NCBI GenBank assembly: GCA_026709065.1
Contig: JAPOTS010000090.1
Location: forward strand, 1-41,612
Source: Bacteroidota bacterium
GTDB lineage: Bacteria > Bacteroidota > Rhodothermia > Rhodothermales > Bin80
DNA length: 41,612 nt
Direction of reading: 5' to 3'
Under the pieces are notes generated by a model. The model was not told where the DNA came from. It saw nothing but the letters and a program-made list of their open reading frames with translations, and searched no databases. Both the position numbers and the translations under genes were made by a program. This document shows, piece by piece, positions 1 through 9,095 of the stretch. Numbering within the stretch: position 1 is the stretch's first letter; each line of letters opens with the position of its first letter.

Positions 1-299
1 TAGTCGAATTTATACAAATTTAAACATGTCAAGTCGGATTTCCGTCACAAGGTAGAGCTAGATCTGCCCAAGATAGCCATGAATGCCATAGCAGATGTGT
101 GGGTAGATTCTTGAATTGTGACAACAGCAGAGGTAGCTTGGTGCGAGGACATGGATTGAAAAATAGGTCTAAATCTCATTGCTATAGCAAATTAATGACT
201 ACAGGGCAGGGTAGCTTTCAAGATATTCAGAATGAGAATTTCTAAAAAGAAAGTTCTTTCTGTGCGGAAATAAAGGGTTGAGCAACCCTGATTTGTTGT
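1..299. other. left edge, no gene recognised
   Basis: No convincing gene is seen. A short open stretch on the plus strand runs from about 4 to 112 with no ATG near its beginning and stops at a TGA, with no recognisable motif. The minus-strand end of the decayed PIN-domain gene may extend a little into this segment. A small perfect hairpin (GGGTTG-AG-CAACCC) lies near 275-289. Confidence 0.4.
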
Positions 300-711
300 C
301 CAAGAATATTTTTAACTTTCGATCATATTCCAGCAACTTTAAATTATACGTCTCTAATAATGGATCTTTGATTCAATGGCAGTTGATAAATGACCAGCGT
401 CTTTAATTCCTGTGTCGTGATACTTCCATTTTAATTCACGGGCACGCTCTGCTGGTATAGTCAATCGTTTTGATACATGAATATTCAAAGAGATCTCTAA
501 TTTTTTGCTTGGATTCTTCTAGCTTAACAGTCTGAGGTTCAAGCCATAATATCTCGGACAATGTCATTGCCGATGTAATAATTGTGGTTTTGCCTTCAGA
601 TGCTCTGGCTAGTATTGAACTACATTGCTCTGCCCTATCATATTCTTCTTTGAGATACGCTATAAACACATAGCTATCCCAATATCTGAGAAGAAGATCA
701 TGAGTGCTCAT
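300..711 (-). pseudogene. PIN-domain (VapC-like) toxin, frameshifted
   Basis: PIN-domain proteins are Mg-dependent ribonucleases, usually the toxin of a toxin-antitoxin pair. The intact part starts at an ATG at 711 (MSTHDLLLRYWDSYVFIAYL). It holds the first acidic residue in the YWDS motif and the second in the TLSEILW motif, then stops at 436 just after the residues TIDYTSRACP. Reading the next frame from about 455 restores the expected second half (PAERARELKWKYHDTGIKDA, then HLSTAIESKIHY), where D-A-x-H-L is the classic third acidic block of PIN domains. A further frame change near 345 gives DPLLETYNLKLLEYDRK, resembling the final TxDxxLL block. At least two indels therefore break the gene. 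The start overlaps the end of the upstream partner by 14 bases. An ATG at 750 would also fit, but the residues before 711 do not look like PIN sequence. The nuclease is almost certainly inactive. Confidence 0.72.
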
Positions 712-1461
712 TGAGAGTCCCCCTGATTTTCGACAGTGGAAACAATTCACTATCAGATCTAAATACTCGGATTTGCTCTGCCATGACTCTTGAGAGATTT
801 CCCTTGTTGTTGTATTTGACGATACCCCGAACTGATACTCGCTTTCTGAATGCTTTTAATGCTTTTTGTTCTAAATGAGGATCGTCGGTAACACAGTCAA
901 CGGGTAAGCCGTCAAGGCACCGGTATACCACCATTTTAAACCCTTTGCGATCCGATAAAGTACTTAAATGTCCTTCGACATTTCCGTAGAAGAGTGAGCC
1001 TTCTTGGGCTCAAGTATATGGCCTACGTTTTCAGCAATTGTTGAAGACAATGAAACTTGTTTTCCGTCAGAACTGATGGAGACTGTTTTTCCTTGTCCAT
1101 TGATTGCTAAATTCGCCATTTCTCTGATATGATTTAATACTTTTGTACTGAAAAATATATTAGGTTGATTGTCTTTCATGGCGTTTGACCCTAACTGAGC
1201 CAAGCCCTGATGGATAACAGGTGCAACATTCTGTACGGTTTGTACAGAATCTTGTTTATCAGGATTATTCATCGCCCGAATGAGCGCACTCCCTTCCTCA
1301 ACAGTAATTGCCCATTCGGAAGGACTGGTATTGGGGGATAGATCCTCTGACACTCCAGTGATAAGCCCAACAAATGCTATAATAGTATCCGCAAATTCCT
1401 TAGAGTTGAATACGCCTTCAAGACGCAATTCCACTCTCTCTTTTTCAGAATCGGAAAACAT
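698..1461 (-). pseudogene. Putative antitoxin/partner of the PIN toxin, frameshifted
   Basis: Two reading frames appear to be one gene. The first runs from the ATG at 1461 to a stop at 964 (165 codons, beginning MFSDSEKERVELRLEGVF). The second is open from about 1010 to 698 and reads AQEGSLFYGNVEGHLSTLSD and then a C-terminal part with KRVSVRGIVKYNNKGNLSRV. The second frame is already protein-like upstream of its first ATG (934), so an indel near 990-1012 explains the split. The joined product would be about 250 aa. The C-terminal half (VEGHL, GKRV-like V-x-G-x-V-x-Y, then I-x-V-F) looks like a small beta-rich domain, and I do not know a named family for it. Its overlap with the PIN gene suggests that it is the antitoxin side of the pair; that role is inferred from position only. 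Confidence 0.55.
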
Positions 1462-1800
1462 GTTAACTAGATCTATTTTACTGAGGAGTTGAGCTTAGTT
1501 AATGCAAGATAGAATATAAATGTTTTATTCTTGAAACAGGCTATTCATATTAACTTTTACTTAACAGATTGCCGAATTTTATCGCGTTTAATGTTGAATT
1601 CGATAGTGTTCTTTTTGTACGCGTCAACTGGTAGCACCATCTATAATGACCTCGTAATGTTATCTGTAAAGATTTGTCCAAATAAATGTTGGATTACTTT
1701 ACAACATGCTTCACATCCATAATAATGATCCATTCAAAAACAGGTAAACACAATGATGCCTTCTTAACAGGTCCATCTATTCTGTATGATTTGGGGTGTA
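1462..1800. other. intergenic, nothing recognised
   Basis: This AT-rich stretch lies between the divergently decaying partner gene and the end of the desaturase-like gene. Short plus-strand open frames are present but have no recognisable content. No hairpin with a clear T-run was found. Confidence 0.4.
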
Positions 1801-2694
1801 TTAATTGGATTTTTTACGGGATCCGTGGCGACCTATTCCGTGTACACTTTGACTTAAGAACGTTTTGGGAAATTTCTCTATATCCTCAAACCCAAGTTCA
1901 ATATCACGACCATTATGAGGGATTGAAGCCGTCTTGAACAAATAGTCCCACAGGCTGAGACTAATTCCGTAATTAATTCCATAAGGATGGCCATCAGGCC
2001 AATGTTTGGCATGATGCCAAATATGCATCTGTGGGCTATTGATAATATATTTCAGTGGTCCTAAGGGAATCCAAATGTTACTATGGTTGGCATGTCCGAT
2101 CACAAGTGTGATTAAATAGACAATGAAATACTCTTCAAGCCCGAAGCCAATCATCGCTAACGGAATATATTGAAGTCCATTATAGACCACATTTTCCATC
2201 CAATGGAATCGGAGATGCGCAGCAAAACCCATCTCTTCAACTGAATGATGTACCTTGTGGAACTCCCATAATGCTGGAACACGGTGTAAGAGCCGATGAA
2301 CATTCCAGTGAATAAAATCACGAATCACAAATAGCATGATCAATTGGACCCACGCAGGGAGTGCTCCCACTTGAATGGCGACTAAATTGGTAATGCCAAT
2401 GCTAGATAAAGCATCATTGAATAGATTCACAAGCACCATACTCGCCGCATTGAAAATAAATAGCGAGAACAGAAAATAATTGAAAAACACGTAGAACAAA
2501 TCAAGCCAAAAATCATGCCTGAACTTTTGTTGCTCTTTGCGCCAGGGGGCAAAAAGCTCTAAGAGAAAGAAAAATCCGCTCACTCCAATGAGCCAATAGA
2601 AATAGTTATGCCAGTGAGGAATGGTGATTTCCGTCCACAAATAATAGGCGTAGGCTTCATAACCGCTCAAAAAAATGTCCCAATACTTCTGCAT
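1801..2694 (-). CDS. Sterol desaturase / fatty acid hydroxylase family membrane protein
   Basis: This 297-aa integral membrane protein has the histidine clusters of the di-iron fatty acid hydroxylase superfamily. HWNVHRLLH lies near residue 128, HKVHH near 146, and HANH followed by HIWHHAKHW in the last third. These boxes bind two irons and use O2 and an electron donor to hydroxylate or desaturate lipids. Hydrophobic segments flank the boxes (around 30-50, 65-90 and 110-130). The real substrate cannot be told; bacterial members act on sterols, hopanoids, carotenoids or fatty acids. The gene starts 5 nt after the recG stop, so it is probably co-transcribed with recG, although a functional link is not obvious. 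The length is normal for the family and no damage is seen. Confidence 0.88.
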   Translation of the reverse strand: MQKYWDIFLSGYEAYAYYLWTEITIPHWHNYFYWLIGVSGFFFLLELFAPWRKEQQKFRHDFWLDLFYVFFNYFLFSLFIFNAASMVLVNLFNDALSSIGITNLVAIQVGALPAWVQLIMLFVIRDFIHWNVHRLLHRVPALWEFHKVHHSVEEMGFAAHLRFHWMENVVYNGLQYIPLAMIGFGLEEYFIVYLITLVIGHANHSNIWIPLGPLKYIINSPQMHIWHHAKHWPDGHPYGINYGISLSLWDYLFKTASIPHNGRDIELGFEDIEKFPKTFLSQSVHGIGRHGSRKKSN

Positions 2695-2699
2695 TTCAC

Positions 2700-4790
2700 T
2701 TAGTCCATACGAGCAAACCCTTCCATACGCGATAGAATAAACTGTTCAAAATGGCTGCGCAGGTACTGGTGCTCGGGTAAGTTGAGATCTTGATCTGTAC
2801 TGTTGAGATGTGCAACGGCTTGACCGGCATGATATACAATCTTATCGTCTTCTATGATATCAGCGAGCTTGAACTCCGGCAATCCACTTTGCCGTGTTCC
2901 GATTAAATCTCCAGCGCCACGAATCCTTAAATCAGCTTCACTTATCTTAAATCCGTCTGTGGTACTCTCAATGACCTTCAATCGTTCTTTGGATTCTGGA
3001 GACTGTCGCCAATCAGCCATCAGAACACAATAGCTCTGATGGGTTCCTCGCCCAACCCTTCCTCTGAGCTGGTGCAGTTGACTGAGTCCAAATCTCTCGG
3101 CATGCTCAATGATCATGATCGTGGCTTCTGGTGTGTCTACCCCTACTTCTATAACTGTTGTCGCAACTAGCACCTGATAATATCCAGACTTGAACTTCAT
3201 CATAACGGTTTCCTTTTCTGAACTCTTCATCTTGCCATGTACAAGCCCTACTTGATAGTTTTGACAGATTAGTTGCCACGCCTTAAATCCTGCTTCTGCA
3301 TTTTTCAAGTCACTCTTTTCACTCTCCTCAACTTGAGGGTAAACAATATAGGCCTGCCTCCCTTGATTAAGTTGTTCCATCACCATTCCCTCCATCTCGG
3401 ATCTACGAGTCTCCCAAAGCAATTTAGTAATAATCGGTTTTCGACCTTTGGGAAGTTCTTGAATCGTAGTCATGCTGAGATCACCATATCGCGTTAAGGA
3501 GAGAGAGCGGGGAATGGGGGTTGCACTCATCAACAGCACATGAGGATTACTCCCTTTTGCCACCAAGCTAGCGCGTTGCTCAACCCCAAAGCGGTGTTGT
3601 TCATCCACCACTGCTAAAGCCAAATTGTTAAACGTTACATGCTTCTGGAAAAGCGCATGCGTTCCAACAACTATATCAATTGTTCCCGTGGCGATTTGTG
3701 CCAGCACTTGATCTCGATTGCTCTTTGCCTGACCTCCAATCAATAGCCCTACAGAGATCCCAAGCGGTTGAAGATACCGCGACAGGCTGGCATATTGTTG
3801 CTCGGCAAGAACCTCCGTTGGGGCCATGAACGCACCCTGATATTTACTATCTACGACTAAAATCAATGCTGCTACTGCGACGACCGTCTTGCCACAGCCA
3901 ACATCTCCCTGAATCATTCTGTACATCGGAAACCCACTGAACAAATCTCTCTCAATCGTTTTGAGTGCATCCTTTTGACCGTTCGTTAATTCAAATGGCA
4001 GGATATCGTTGAAGAATTTCTTGTAGTTCGTCCCGTAGTGTTTCATTTTGATTCCACTCTGCTCAGCGCGCTTTTTTTTGACTCGCTGCATAACTAATTG
4101 AAAGAAAAATAACTCCTCAAATTTAAGTCTATACCTTGCCTGATCTAGCTCATCATGATTTCTCGGAAAATGGATTGCTCGTAGCGCAACCCTTCCATCA
4201 ATCAGTTGATAATTACTCCGGATCCATTTCGGTAAAATTTCTGGGAACTCCAAGCCTCTGGCTTTGATGAGTTGGTAGATTATATGGCGGAATGATTTAC
4301 TATTCAAACCGACTCCCTGCAACCGCGCCCCACCAGGATAAAGGGATATGATCCGTCCTGTTGAAAGTTGAGGTCCCCCTTCATCAAGTCGGTCAAAGTC
4401 TGGGTGTATCATCGTCCACTTATTCCCATATCGGGATACTTCGCCCGTAAATGCAATCTTATGACCATGAATAAACACTTTACTCATCCATTGAATTCCC
4501 TTGAACCAGATCAATGTCATATGCCCATTCCATTCATCTCTAACACTTACTTCCAAACGCTCCCGATGACGCCCCCTGACGATCTCTACTTTGGTAACTG
4601 CAGCAATGATCGTAACTGTTTCCCCTACGGAATCTAATTCAATAATGTGAGCGACATTTGAATGGTCAAGATAGCGTCTGGGGAAATAATGTAGCAAATC
4701 AAGACAAGTCTTCACACCTGCCTTTGCTAGCACTTCTGCGCGTTTGGGGCCGACTCCCTTAAAGTATTGGATGGTCTCAGAAAAAAACAT
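2700..4790 (-). CDS. recG: ATP-dependent DNA helicase RecG
   Basis: RecG is a monomeric superfamily 2 translocase that regresses stalled replication forks and processes branched recombination intermediates. The 696-aa protein has the usual length. The N-terminal wedge/OB region begins at FFSETIQYFKGVGPKRAEVL with a helix-hairpin-helix-like KGVGPKRA. Walker A is GDVGCGKT at 295-302, the DEQH box is at 396-399, and MSATPIPRSL lies about 25 residues further on. The C-terminal helicase half carries VATTVIEVGVD and QLRGRVGRG, the motif VI arginines. The start at 4790 leaves only about two residues before the conserved region, which is normal. The desaturase-like gene follows 5 nt downstream. The gene is intact. 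Confidence 0.97.
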   Translation of the reverse strand: MFFSETIQYFKGVGPKRAEVLAKAGVKTCLDLLHYFPRRYLDHSNVAHIIELDSVGETVTIIAAVTKVEIVRGRHRERLEVSVRDEWNGHMTLIWFKGIQWMSKVFIHGHKIAFTGEVSRYGNKWTMIHPDFDRLDEGGPQLSTGRIISLYPGGARLQGVGLNSKSFRHIIYQLIKARGLEFPEILPKWIRSNYQLIDGRVALRAIHFPRNHDELDQARYRLKFEELFFFQLVMQRVKKKRAEQSGIKMKHYGTNYKKFFNDILPFELTNGQKDALKTIERDLFSGFPMYRMIQGDVGCGKTVVAVAALILVVDSKYQGAFMAPTEVLAEQQYASLSRYLQPLGISVGLLIGGQAKSNRDQVLAQIATGTIDIVVGTHALFQKHVTFNNLALAVVDEQHRFGVEQRASLVAKGSNPHVLLMSATPIPRSLSLTRYGDLSMTTIQELPKGRKPIITKLLWETRRSEMEGMVMEQLNQGRQAYIVYPQVEESEKSDLKNAEAGFKAWQLICQNYQVGLVHGKMKSSEKETVMMKFKSGYYQVLVATTVIEVGVDTPEATIMIIEHAERFGLSQLHQLRGRVGRGTHQSYCVLMADWRQSPESKERLKVIESTTDGFKISEADLRIRGAGDLIGTRQSGLPEFKLADIIEDDKIVYHAGQAVAHLNSTDQDLNLPEHQYLRSHFEQFILSRMEGFARMD

Positions 4791-4899
4791 TATTCTTCAT
4801 GGCAAATTATAAGCAATCAGATCGAATTTTGCTATTGATCTTGGTATCAAACCATGATCTATCACGGCATCCTTTGGTATGAATCTTATCTGATGTGAT

Positions 4900-5640
4900 T
4901 CAATTGGCATCTGGGAGTTGGAGTCCGATTGGAAATGTAGCTAGATATCCTGAATCAGATGGGGACAAATCAAGCATCAATTGTTTGCCTCCATAACGGC
5001 GGAATATCCAATCATTTAAATTTCTTATCCGCCTCGATTTTAAGTGACGATAGGCGTTTGTAGAGTAAACCTGATCAGTAATATTATCATCAAAATATAA
5101 TTGAGTTGTAAACTCAAATATCCTATCATCTTTATCGATCGTACTTATCTTCAAATGTACATGTACAGTTCGCCCAGGATACCTTCCAGGGTAGATGGTC
5201 ATGAATTTTACCAGTCCAGTGTCACTTGTAAATTGATAACCACGTAAAAATTTCTCATTTCGCAGGTCTTCCCCTTGGTTGCGAAACCCGGAATATCGCC
5301 CATCAAGATCACAGTGCCATAGATCCACTCTTGCCCCAGTAAGTGGAACAGATTGATTTTTATCAACTTGCATAGCCTGTATTTTGATCTCAATTGGTAG
5401 TCCCGATGATACGGATTTTGTGTCGGGATCTACTCGAATATCCGACCGTTCTAATTTGACATCTGCGAAAAAAGGCCCTTCAGTCTGCTGAGGACGCATC
5501 ATACATACAGGAAGTGATTTAGCGTGACTCAGTTCACTTGAAGGTGGATGTTCTGTGCCTACAAAGAAGCCAGCCCCAAAAAGCTGAATGACCTTTCTTC
5601 GGGTAAATACTTGACCGATTTGTATATCTTCATTATCCAT
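4900..5640 (-). CDS. Secreted intradiol ring-cleavage dioxygenase-like protein (Tat substrate)
   Basis: This 246-aa protein resembles the catalytic fold of protocatechuate 3,4-dioxygenase and catechol 1,2-dioxygenase, which open catechol rings using a non-haem Fe(III). The N-terminus has a twin-arginine motif (FTRRKVIQLFGAGFF), which fits export of a folded metalloprotein. TEGPFF marks the domain start. DLWHCDLDGRYSGF supplies the first tyrosine ligand, and YPGRYPGRTVHVHLKI supplies the second tyrosine and both histidines, so the four iron ligands are present. Exported members of this family are common in environmental bacteria; most are uncharacterised, and some cleave lignin- or humic-derived catechols. 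It stands alone, with no beta-ketoadipate pathway genes nearby. The second ATG-containing frame inside it is a shadow. Confidence 0.85.
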   Translation of the reverse strand: MDNEDIQIGQVFTRRKVIQLFGAGFFVGTEHPPSSELSHAKSLPVCMMRPQQTEGPFFADVKLERSDIRVDPDTKSVSSGLPIEIKIQAMQVDKNQSVPLTGARVDLWHCDLDGRYSGFRNQGEDLRNEKFLRGYQFTSDTGLVKFMTIYPGRYPGRTVHVHLKISTIDKDDRIFEFTTQLYFDDNITDQVYSTNAYRHLKSRRIRNLNDWIFRRYGGKQLMLDLSPSDSGYLATFPIGLQLPDAN

Positions 5641-5846
5641 TTGTCTTTAATTGTATTCCGATGGGTCAAATTATACTGTGATCTCATAGGTTATACCGAT
5701 ACATCAGTATGATCATATAAATTACTGTATTTGTGGATATTATTTATTGTGCTGAATCTATCAATCGCCTTGATTGAGCGTGAAGAATCTCCCAGAATTG
5801 GATATGTCATACACTGGTGACCACTATTGCATTGAATCTCACATTA

Positions 5847-5885
5847 GGGTTATTTCAAAAGTTTAATCTATTTTTGAAACAACCC
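5847..5885. repeat. stem-loop repeat, copy 1
   Basis: A 14-base arm GGGTTATTTCAAAA (5847-5860) and its partner TTTTGAAACAACCC (5872-5885) pair at 13 of 14 positions around an 11-base loop. A near-identical hairpin occurs at 14646-14685. Both lie in the noncoding region upstream of a plus-strand gene. No run of T follows on the plus strand, so a simple terminator is not the obvious reading. A small dispersed palindromic element is the alternative. Confidence 0.6.
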
Positions 5886-5974
5886 CTATGGCCGTTTAAT
5901 AGGGAGGCTTATAGAACATAGTTTACTGTCTGGAAATAGCGTTGACCTCTTAGTTCATCCTGTATCGTTCACTG

Positions 5975-6550
5975 ATGCTAAACCATTACTCTATATTTTC
6001 TGATGAAAATATCATCCATGATCTCCTACCCACAGTGGTTATTATGGGGGCGGAATCCACTGGAAAAACTACACTTGCAGAAGCATTAGCTGTTCACTAC
6101 AATACGGCTTGGGTTGAGGAGTATTTACGTTTATTTGTAGCGGCCAAAGGTGATGTTCCTATTGAGTCTGATGTATATGATATTGCGCAGGGACACTTAG
6201 ATCTTGTTGCCAAAAAGAACTCTCAAGCTTACAGAGTTTTATTCCTTGATACCGACCTATATACGACATGTGTATACCAACGAATCTACTTTGGTCAATG
6301 CCCGTTATTGATTGAGCGTGCAGCTAGGCAGTATCAGTCAAAACTCTATCTATTTACCGAACCAGATATTCCTTGGGTTGCAGATCCGGGCCAACGCTCT
6401 GGTCCAGATGAAAGACTTAGTTCCCACAAATTACTGCTTAAAGAGGCAAGATTGCATTCCCTTAATATGGTTGCCATTCAAGGAACACATGAAGATCGTT
6501 TAACAACATCCATCAAGGCTGTTAACCATACCTTAATGAACCACATATGA
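5975..6550 (+). CDS. NadR-like P-loop kinase (ribosylnicotinamide kinase-type)
   Basis: The 191-aa protein is a single P-loop kinase domain of the NadR/AAA_28 type. Walker A is GAESTGKTTL near residue 27, followed by the family-typical WVEEYLR, a LFLDTDLYTT strand corresponding to Walker B, and the C-terminal segment DIPWVADPGQRSGPDERL, with the DGxR-like loop of NadR kinases. In NadR this domain phosphorylates nicotinamide riboside to NMN. The nucleotidyltransferase and repressor domains of full NadR are absent, and no pnuC transporter is visible beside it. The protein could therefore be a stand-alone NR salvage kinase or act on another nucleoside; the first is more likely. The start chosen leaves a short 20-residue tail before the P-loop. 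Confidence 0.85.
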   Translation: MLNHYSIFSDENIIHDLLPTVVIMGAESTGKTTLAEALAVHYNTAWVEEYLRLFVAAKGDVPIESDVYDIAQGHLDLVAKKNSQAYRVLFLDTDLYTTCVYQRIYFGQCPLLIERAARQYQSKLYLFTEPDIPWVADPGQRSGPDERLSSHKLLLKEARLHSLNMVAIQGTHEDRLTTSIKAVNHTLMNHI

Positions 6551-6950
6551 GAATTGAACCATTATATGATGAAACATCTCATTAACCATCTTACACGATG
6601 AGTTTCTTACCAATGTACCTGACACTGTTGACACAAAATATTCCAAATCGCTGATGGACTGTCACTATTGGAACCAAGACTTGGATTAATGGATAACTGC
6701 CGAGTTAATCTACCTTAATCAAGTATTAAAAATGACTATGAACGGCTGTCGGTTGGGCGAGTTATTTAGATATTTTGCTCCGAATGATAGGCTTACAGCA
6801 GATGACATTAACCGTTACAGTTGTAAGTTCTGTCATAAAATTATATCAAAATGTTAGATTGAAATCTTAGATGAGATCAATGAATTGATCAAAAGTTTGA
6901 ACTAAACTCCAAGACAGAGGATTATCAGCAAGGATATTGAACTGTGGTGA
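6551..6950. other. intergenic with a short interrupted open frame
   Basis: No full gene is seen. A plus-strand frame from about 6732 to 6906 reads NGCRLGELFRYFAPNDRLTA and continues to FCHKIISKC, then a TAG, then IEILDEINELIKSLN and a stop. The frame is protein-like on both sides of the TAG and could be a relic of a small gene with two cysteines, but it matches nothing I recognise. Confidence 0.3.
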
Positions 6951-7822
6951 CTACTCCCTAATTTGGTGCTGTAAGCAGTCATAGCCGATACCTGAAGTTG
7001 CCACTACGGAGATTAAATTCAGATTAGTGAAATTATTTGACTTAGTTAAATTCTCTTGTTTATGCTCAATGTAGGTTCCTACACTATTAAAATCCTGATG
7101 CAGAGTATAACTAAACCTGATTCCAGCTACAATTTTATGAGTCAAGATATATTCAAATCCACCATGCCCCGTAGCTAATAATACAATATCGTCCAAATCT
7201 TCATGTTGGAATGAATCAAAGCTTGATAGATCGTCTATACAAGCTGTAGTTTCGCATGAAAAACGTTCCTCAAAATACAAATTAGTAATTGTCGCCCAGG
7301 AGACACCCGTTTCTAAACCCAGATACGGTTGAAATGAACGCTCTTGAAGCGGTAATAGATTCACGAGCGTATTGATCCGTATAGAGGCGATTTGCAAATT
7401 GCCGATCGTTGCATTTACAGTTGAAATCGCTCCTGAATTTGGATCAAGCTCTGGGGCAGGCGAACCATCAAGCAATGTTAGCATGTTGAACATTTGCACC
7501 AGATTACGAGATGAATATTGTAGATTCAAATCTATCCGCAAACTCCATTCTCTCTTCCGATTCCAGCGTGAAAGACAAATCCAGGATCCGTTGGAATTTC
7601 ATAGAACCATCAATACCCAGGCTGTGAGTTGGTCATATCTAATGGCTCAGAGATACACAGACGACCTGGGTAGGAACGGATCAAGATTAAATCCTTCCTG
7701 TTCTAATTGCCCACTGAAAGATGGCCCTGCTCCCAGTTCAAAGTACCAACTACTATTCTGCGCATTTACCGTCAAGGGCAGAGCATCAAAGTAATGAATG
7801 GAAGAGTGAAATGTAATTTTAT
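6951..7822 (-). pseudogene. Outer-membrane beta-barrel protein, degraded
   Basis: The longest surviving frame (7541 to 6951, 196 codons) has alternating polar/hydrophobic strands such as RSFQPYLGLETGVSWATI, GGFEYILTHKIVAGIRFSYT and NLISVVATSGIGYD, typical of OmpA-like or OMP_b-brl barrels. It has no signal peptide of its own. The missing front is readable upstream in other frames. A signal-peptide-like KLHFTLPFITLMLC begins at an ATA (7822) where ATG would be expected. TVNAQNSSWYFELGAGPSFS follows, then a stretch with TDPGFVFHAGIGREN, leading into the surviving frame. Three or more indels and the lost start codon mark it as a dead gene. In Bacteroidota such single barrels are common surface proteins of unknown ligand. 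Confidence 0.65.
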
Positions 7823-8237
7823 GGTGATTGGTGATGTTCTAACGGGGATTCAATTATAATTCCCGTGGATTATGAGGTATACCCTAAGCTCATCGTTTCG
7901 TCGTGTTGTTTACGAGTCAAGCTTCTTTATGGGTATCAGATTTTACATGGCTTAACTTGATGATAATCATTTCTGTTAGACACTCAATATGGCTAGACCT
8001 GACTTGTATACGAACTTGCATTTTAACATTCCATCTACCCATTTATCATGATATTTAGCTCATTCAATATCGCATGTCCACTGATAATGAACTTCATTGG
8101 ATTGAATCTTATCTCTAAATTTGATTCTTGCGCCTTATCTGCCTGCCATTGAATAAGTTTGAGCACTCTATATTCATTGAATAGGGCAGTATGCATTATC
8201 ACGTATATAATTCCCAACAAAATACGTGAATTGAATA
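7823..8237. other. intergenic, hairpin only
   Basis: Short open frames here are shadows. The only structure noted is the perfect 7-base inverted repeat at 8200-8228, downstream of the formylglycine-generating-enzyme gene. Confidence 0.4.
8200..8228 (-). terminator. possible hairpin after the sulfatase operon
   Basis: CACGTAT (8200-8206) and ATACGTG (8222-8228) form a perfect 7-bp stem around a 15-base loop, about 10 bases beyond the last stop codon of the operon. No T-run follows on the minus strand, so intrinsic termination is only a possibility; the element may instead protect the RNA 3' end. Confidence 0.3.
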
Positions 8238-9095
8238 TTAGGGTAAATCTTTGACCAACCGAAATCCCACATGGTACAATGCAGTCTCGGGAGTAGAATG
8301 ACTGCGTGCTGTAACTCGATACCCATGACACCAACCTGGTTCGCATAGAAAACTTCCACCGCGTTGCACCTTCTCGCTACGTTCATTAGAATGAAATTCT
8401 TTATTGCGATCGGCATATGATCGATACCAGTCATTCGTCCACTCCCATACATTTCCTCCCATGTCAACTAACCCTGCTGGAGTCTCTCCATATTGTCCAA
8501 CGGGTGAAGTGGTCGCATATCCATCAGCATTAGAATTGAATCGTGGAAACGAGCCATTCCAAACATTGGCCCTGTACTGCCCATCAATCATCAACAAATC
8601 CCCCCAAGGATATTTCCCATCACTACCTAATCGCCCAGCATATTCCCATTCAATTTCTGTGGGAAGACGCTTACCTACCCACTTCGCATATGCAATCGCA
8701 TCATGCCAAGATACCTGCGTCACTGGGTGATCATCTGAGGCTGGCGGGTAATCTGGCCCTAAAGGTAATGCCCAATATGCGCCTGCCCTTAACTCCCATT
8801 GTCTGGTTGAGTCATTAAAAATTCCAGCATCTCCAAATTTTTCTGCTTGCGTGATATAATTAGTTGCATCAATAAATTCTCGAAACGCTGCAACGGTCAC
8901 CGGAGAAACATCCATAAAAAACGACTGAACTTTGGCTCTGAAAACAGGCCGCTCATGAGGGAGTCCACTGTCTGAACCGATTTGAGTTCTACCTCCAGGA
9001 ATAAACACCATTCCACTGGGTGCCACAGGTCGTGGACTTTGAGCACACGCACTAAGAAACAGTAACCCCGCCAAGATTTTATTTATTAGTCCCAC
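8238..9095 (-). CDS. Formylglycine-generating enzyme (sulfatase-modifying factor), lipoprotein
   Basis: FGE family enzymes oxidise a cysteine in type I sulfatases to C-alpha-formylglycine, the catalytic residue of those enzymes. The 285-aa protein starts with a lipoprotein signal (LLFLSAC, Cys 17), so it is probably membrane-anchored outside the cytoplasm. The FGE-sulfatase domain begins at GMVFIPGG. It shows VSWHDAIAYAKWVGKRLPTE, then EWEYA, GGNVWEWTNDW and the C-terminal RGGSFLC-EPGWC. The cysteine pair Cys 251/Cys 256 has the C-x4-C spacing of the copper-binding active site of true FGEs, which many family members lack. It overlaps the upstream sulfatase by 10 bases, and that sulfatase has the CxPxR target. 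It is therefore very likely the dedicated activator. The position of the modification (periplasmic rather than cytoplasmic) is inferred from the signal. Confidence 0.9.
   Translation of the reverse strand: MGLINKILAGLLFLSACAQSPRPVAPSGMVFIPGGRTQIGSDSGLPHERPVFRAKVQSFFMDVSPVTVAAFREFIDATNYITQAEKFGDAGIFNDSTRQWELRAGAYWALPLGPDYPPASDDHPVTQVSWHDAIAYAKWVGKRLPTEIEWEYAGRLGSDGKYPWGDLLMIDGQYRANVWNGSFPRFNSNADGYATTSPVGQYGETPAGLVDMGGNVWEWTNDWYRSYADRNKEFHSNERSEKVQRGGSFLCEPGWCHGYRVTARSHSTPETALYHVGFRLVKDLP

Noticed and set aside
5641-5974. Hairpin at 5847-5885 as the terminator of the NadR-like or dioxygenase gene
   Set aside because: It lies upstream of both divergent genes rather than downstream of either, and no T-run follows.
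8404-8818. Plus-strand open frames across the formylglycine-generating-enzyme gene
   Set aside because: They are antisense shadows of a clear FGE gene and have no protein pattern.
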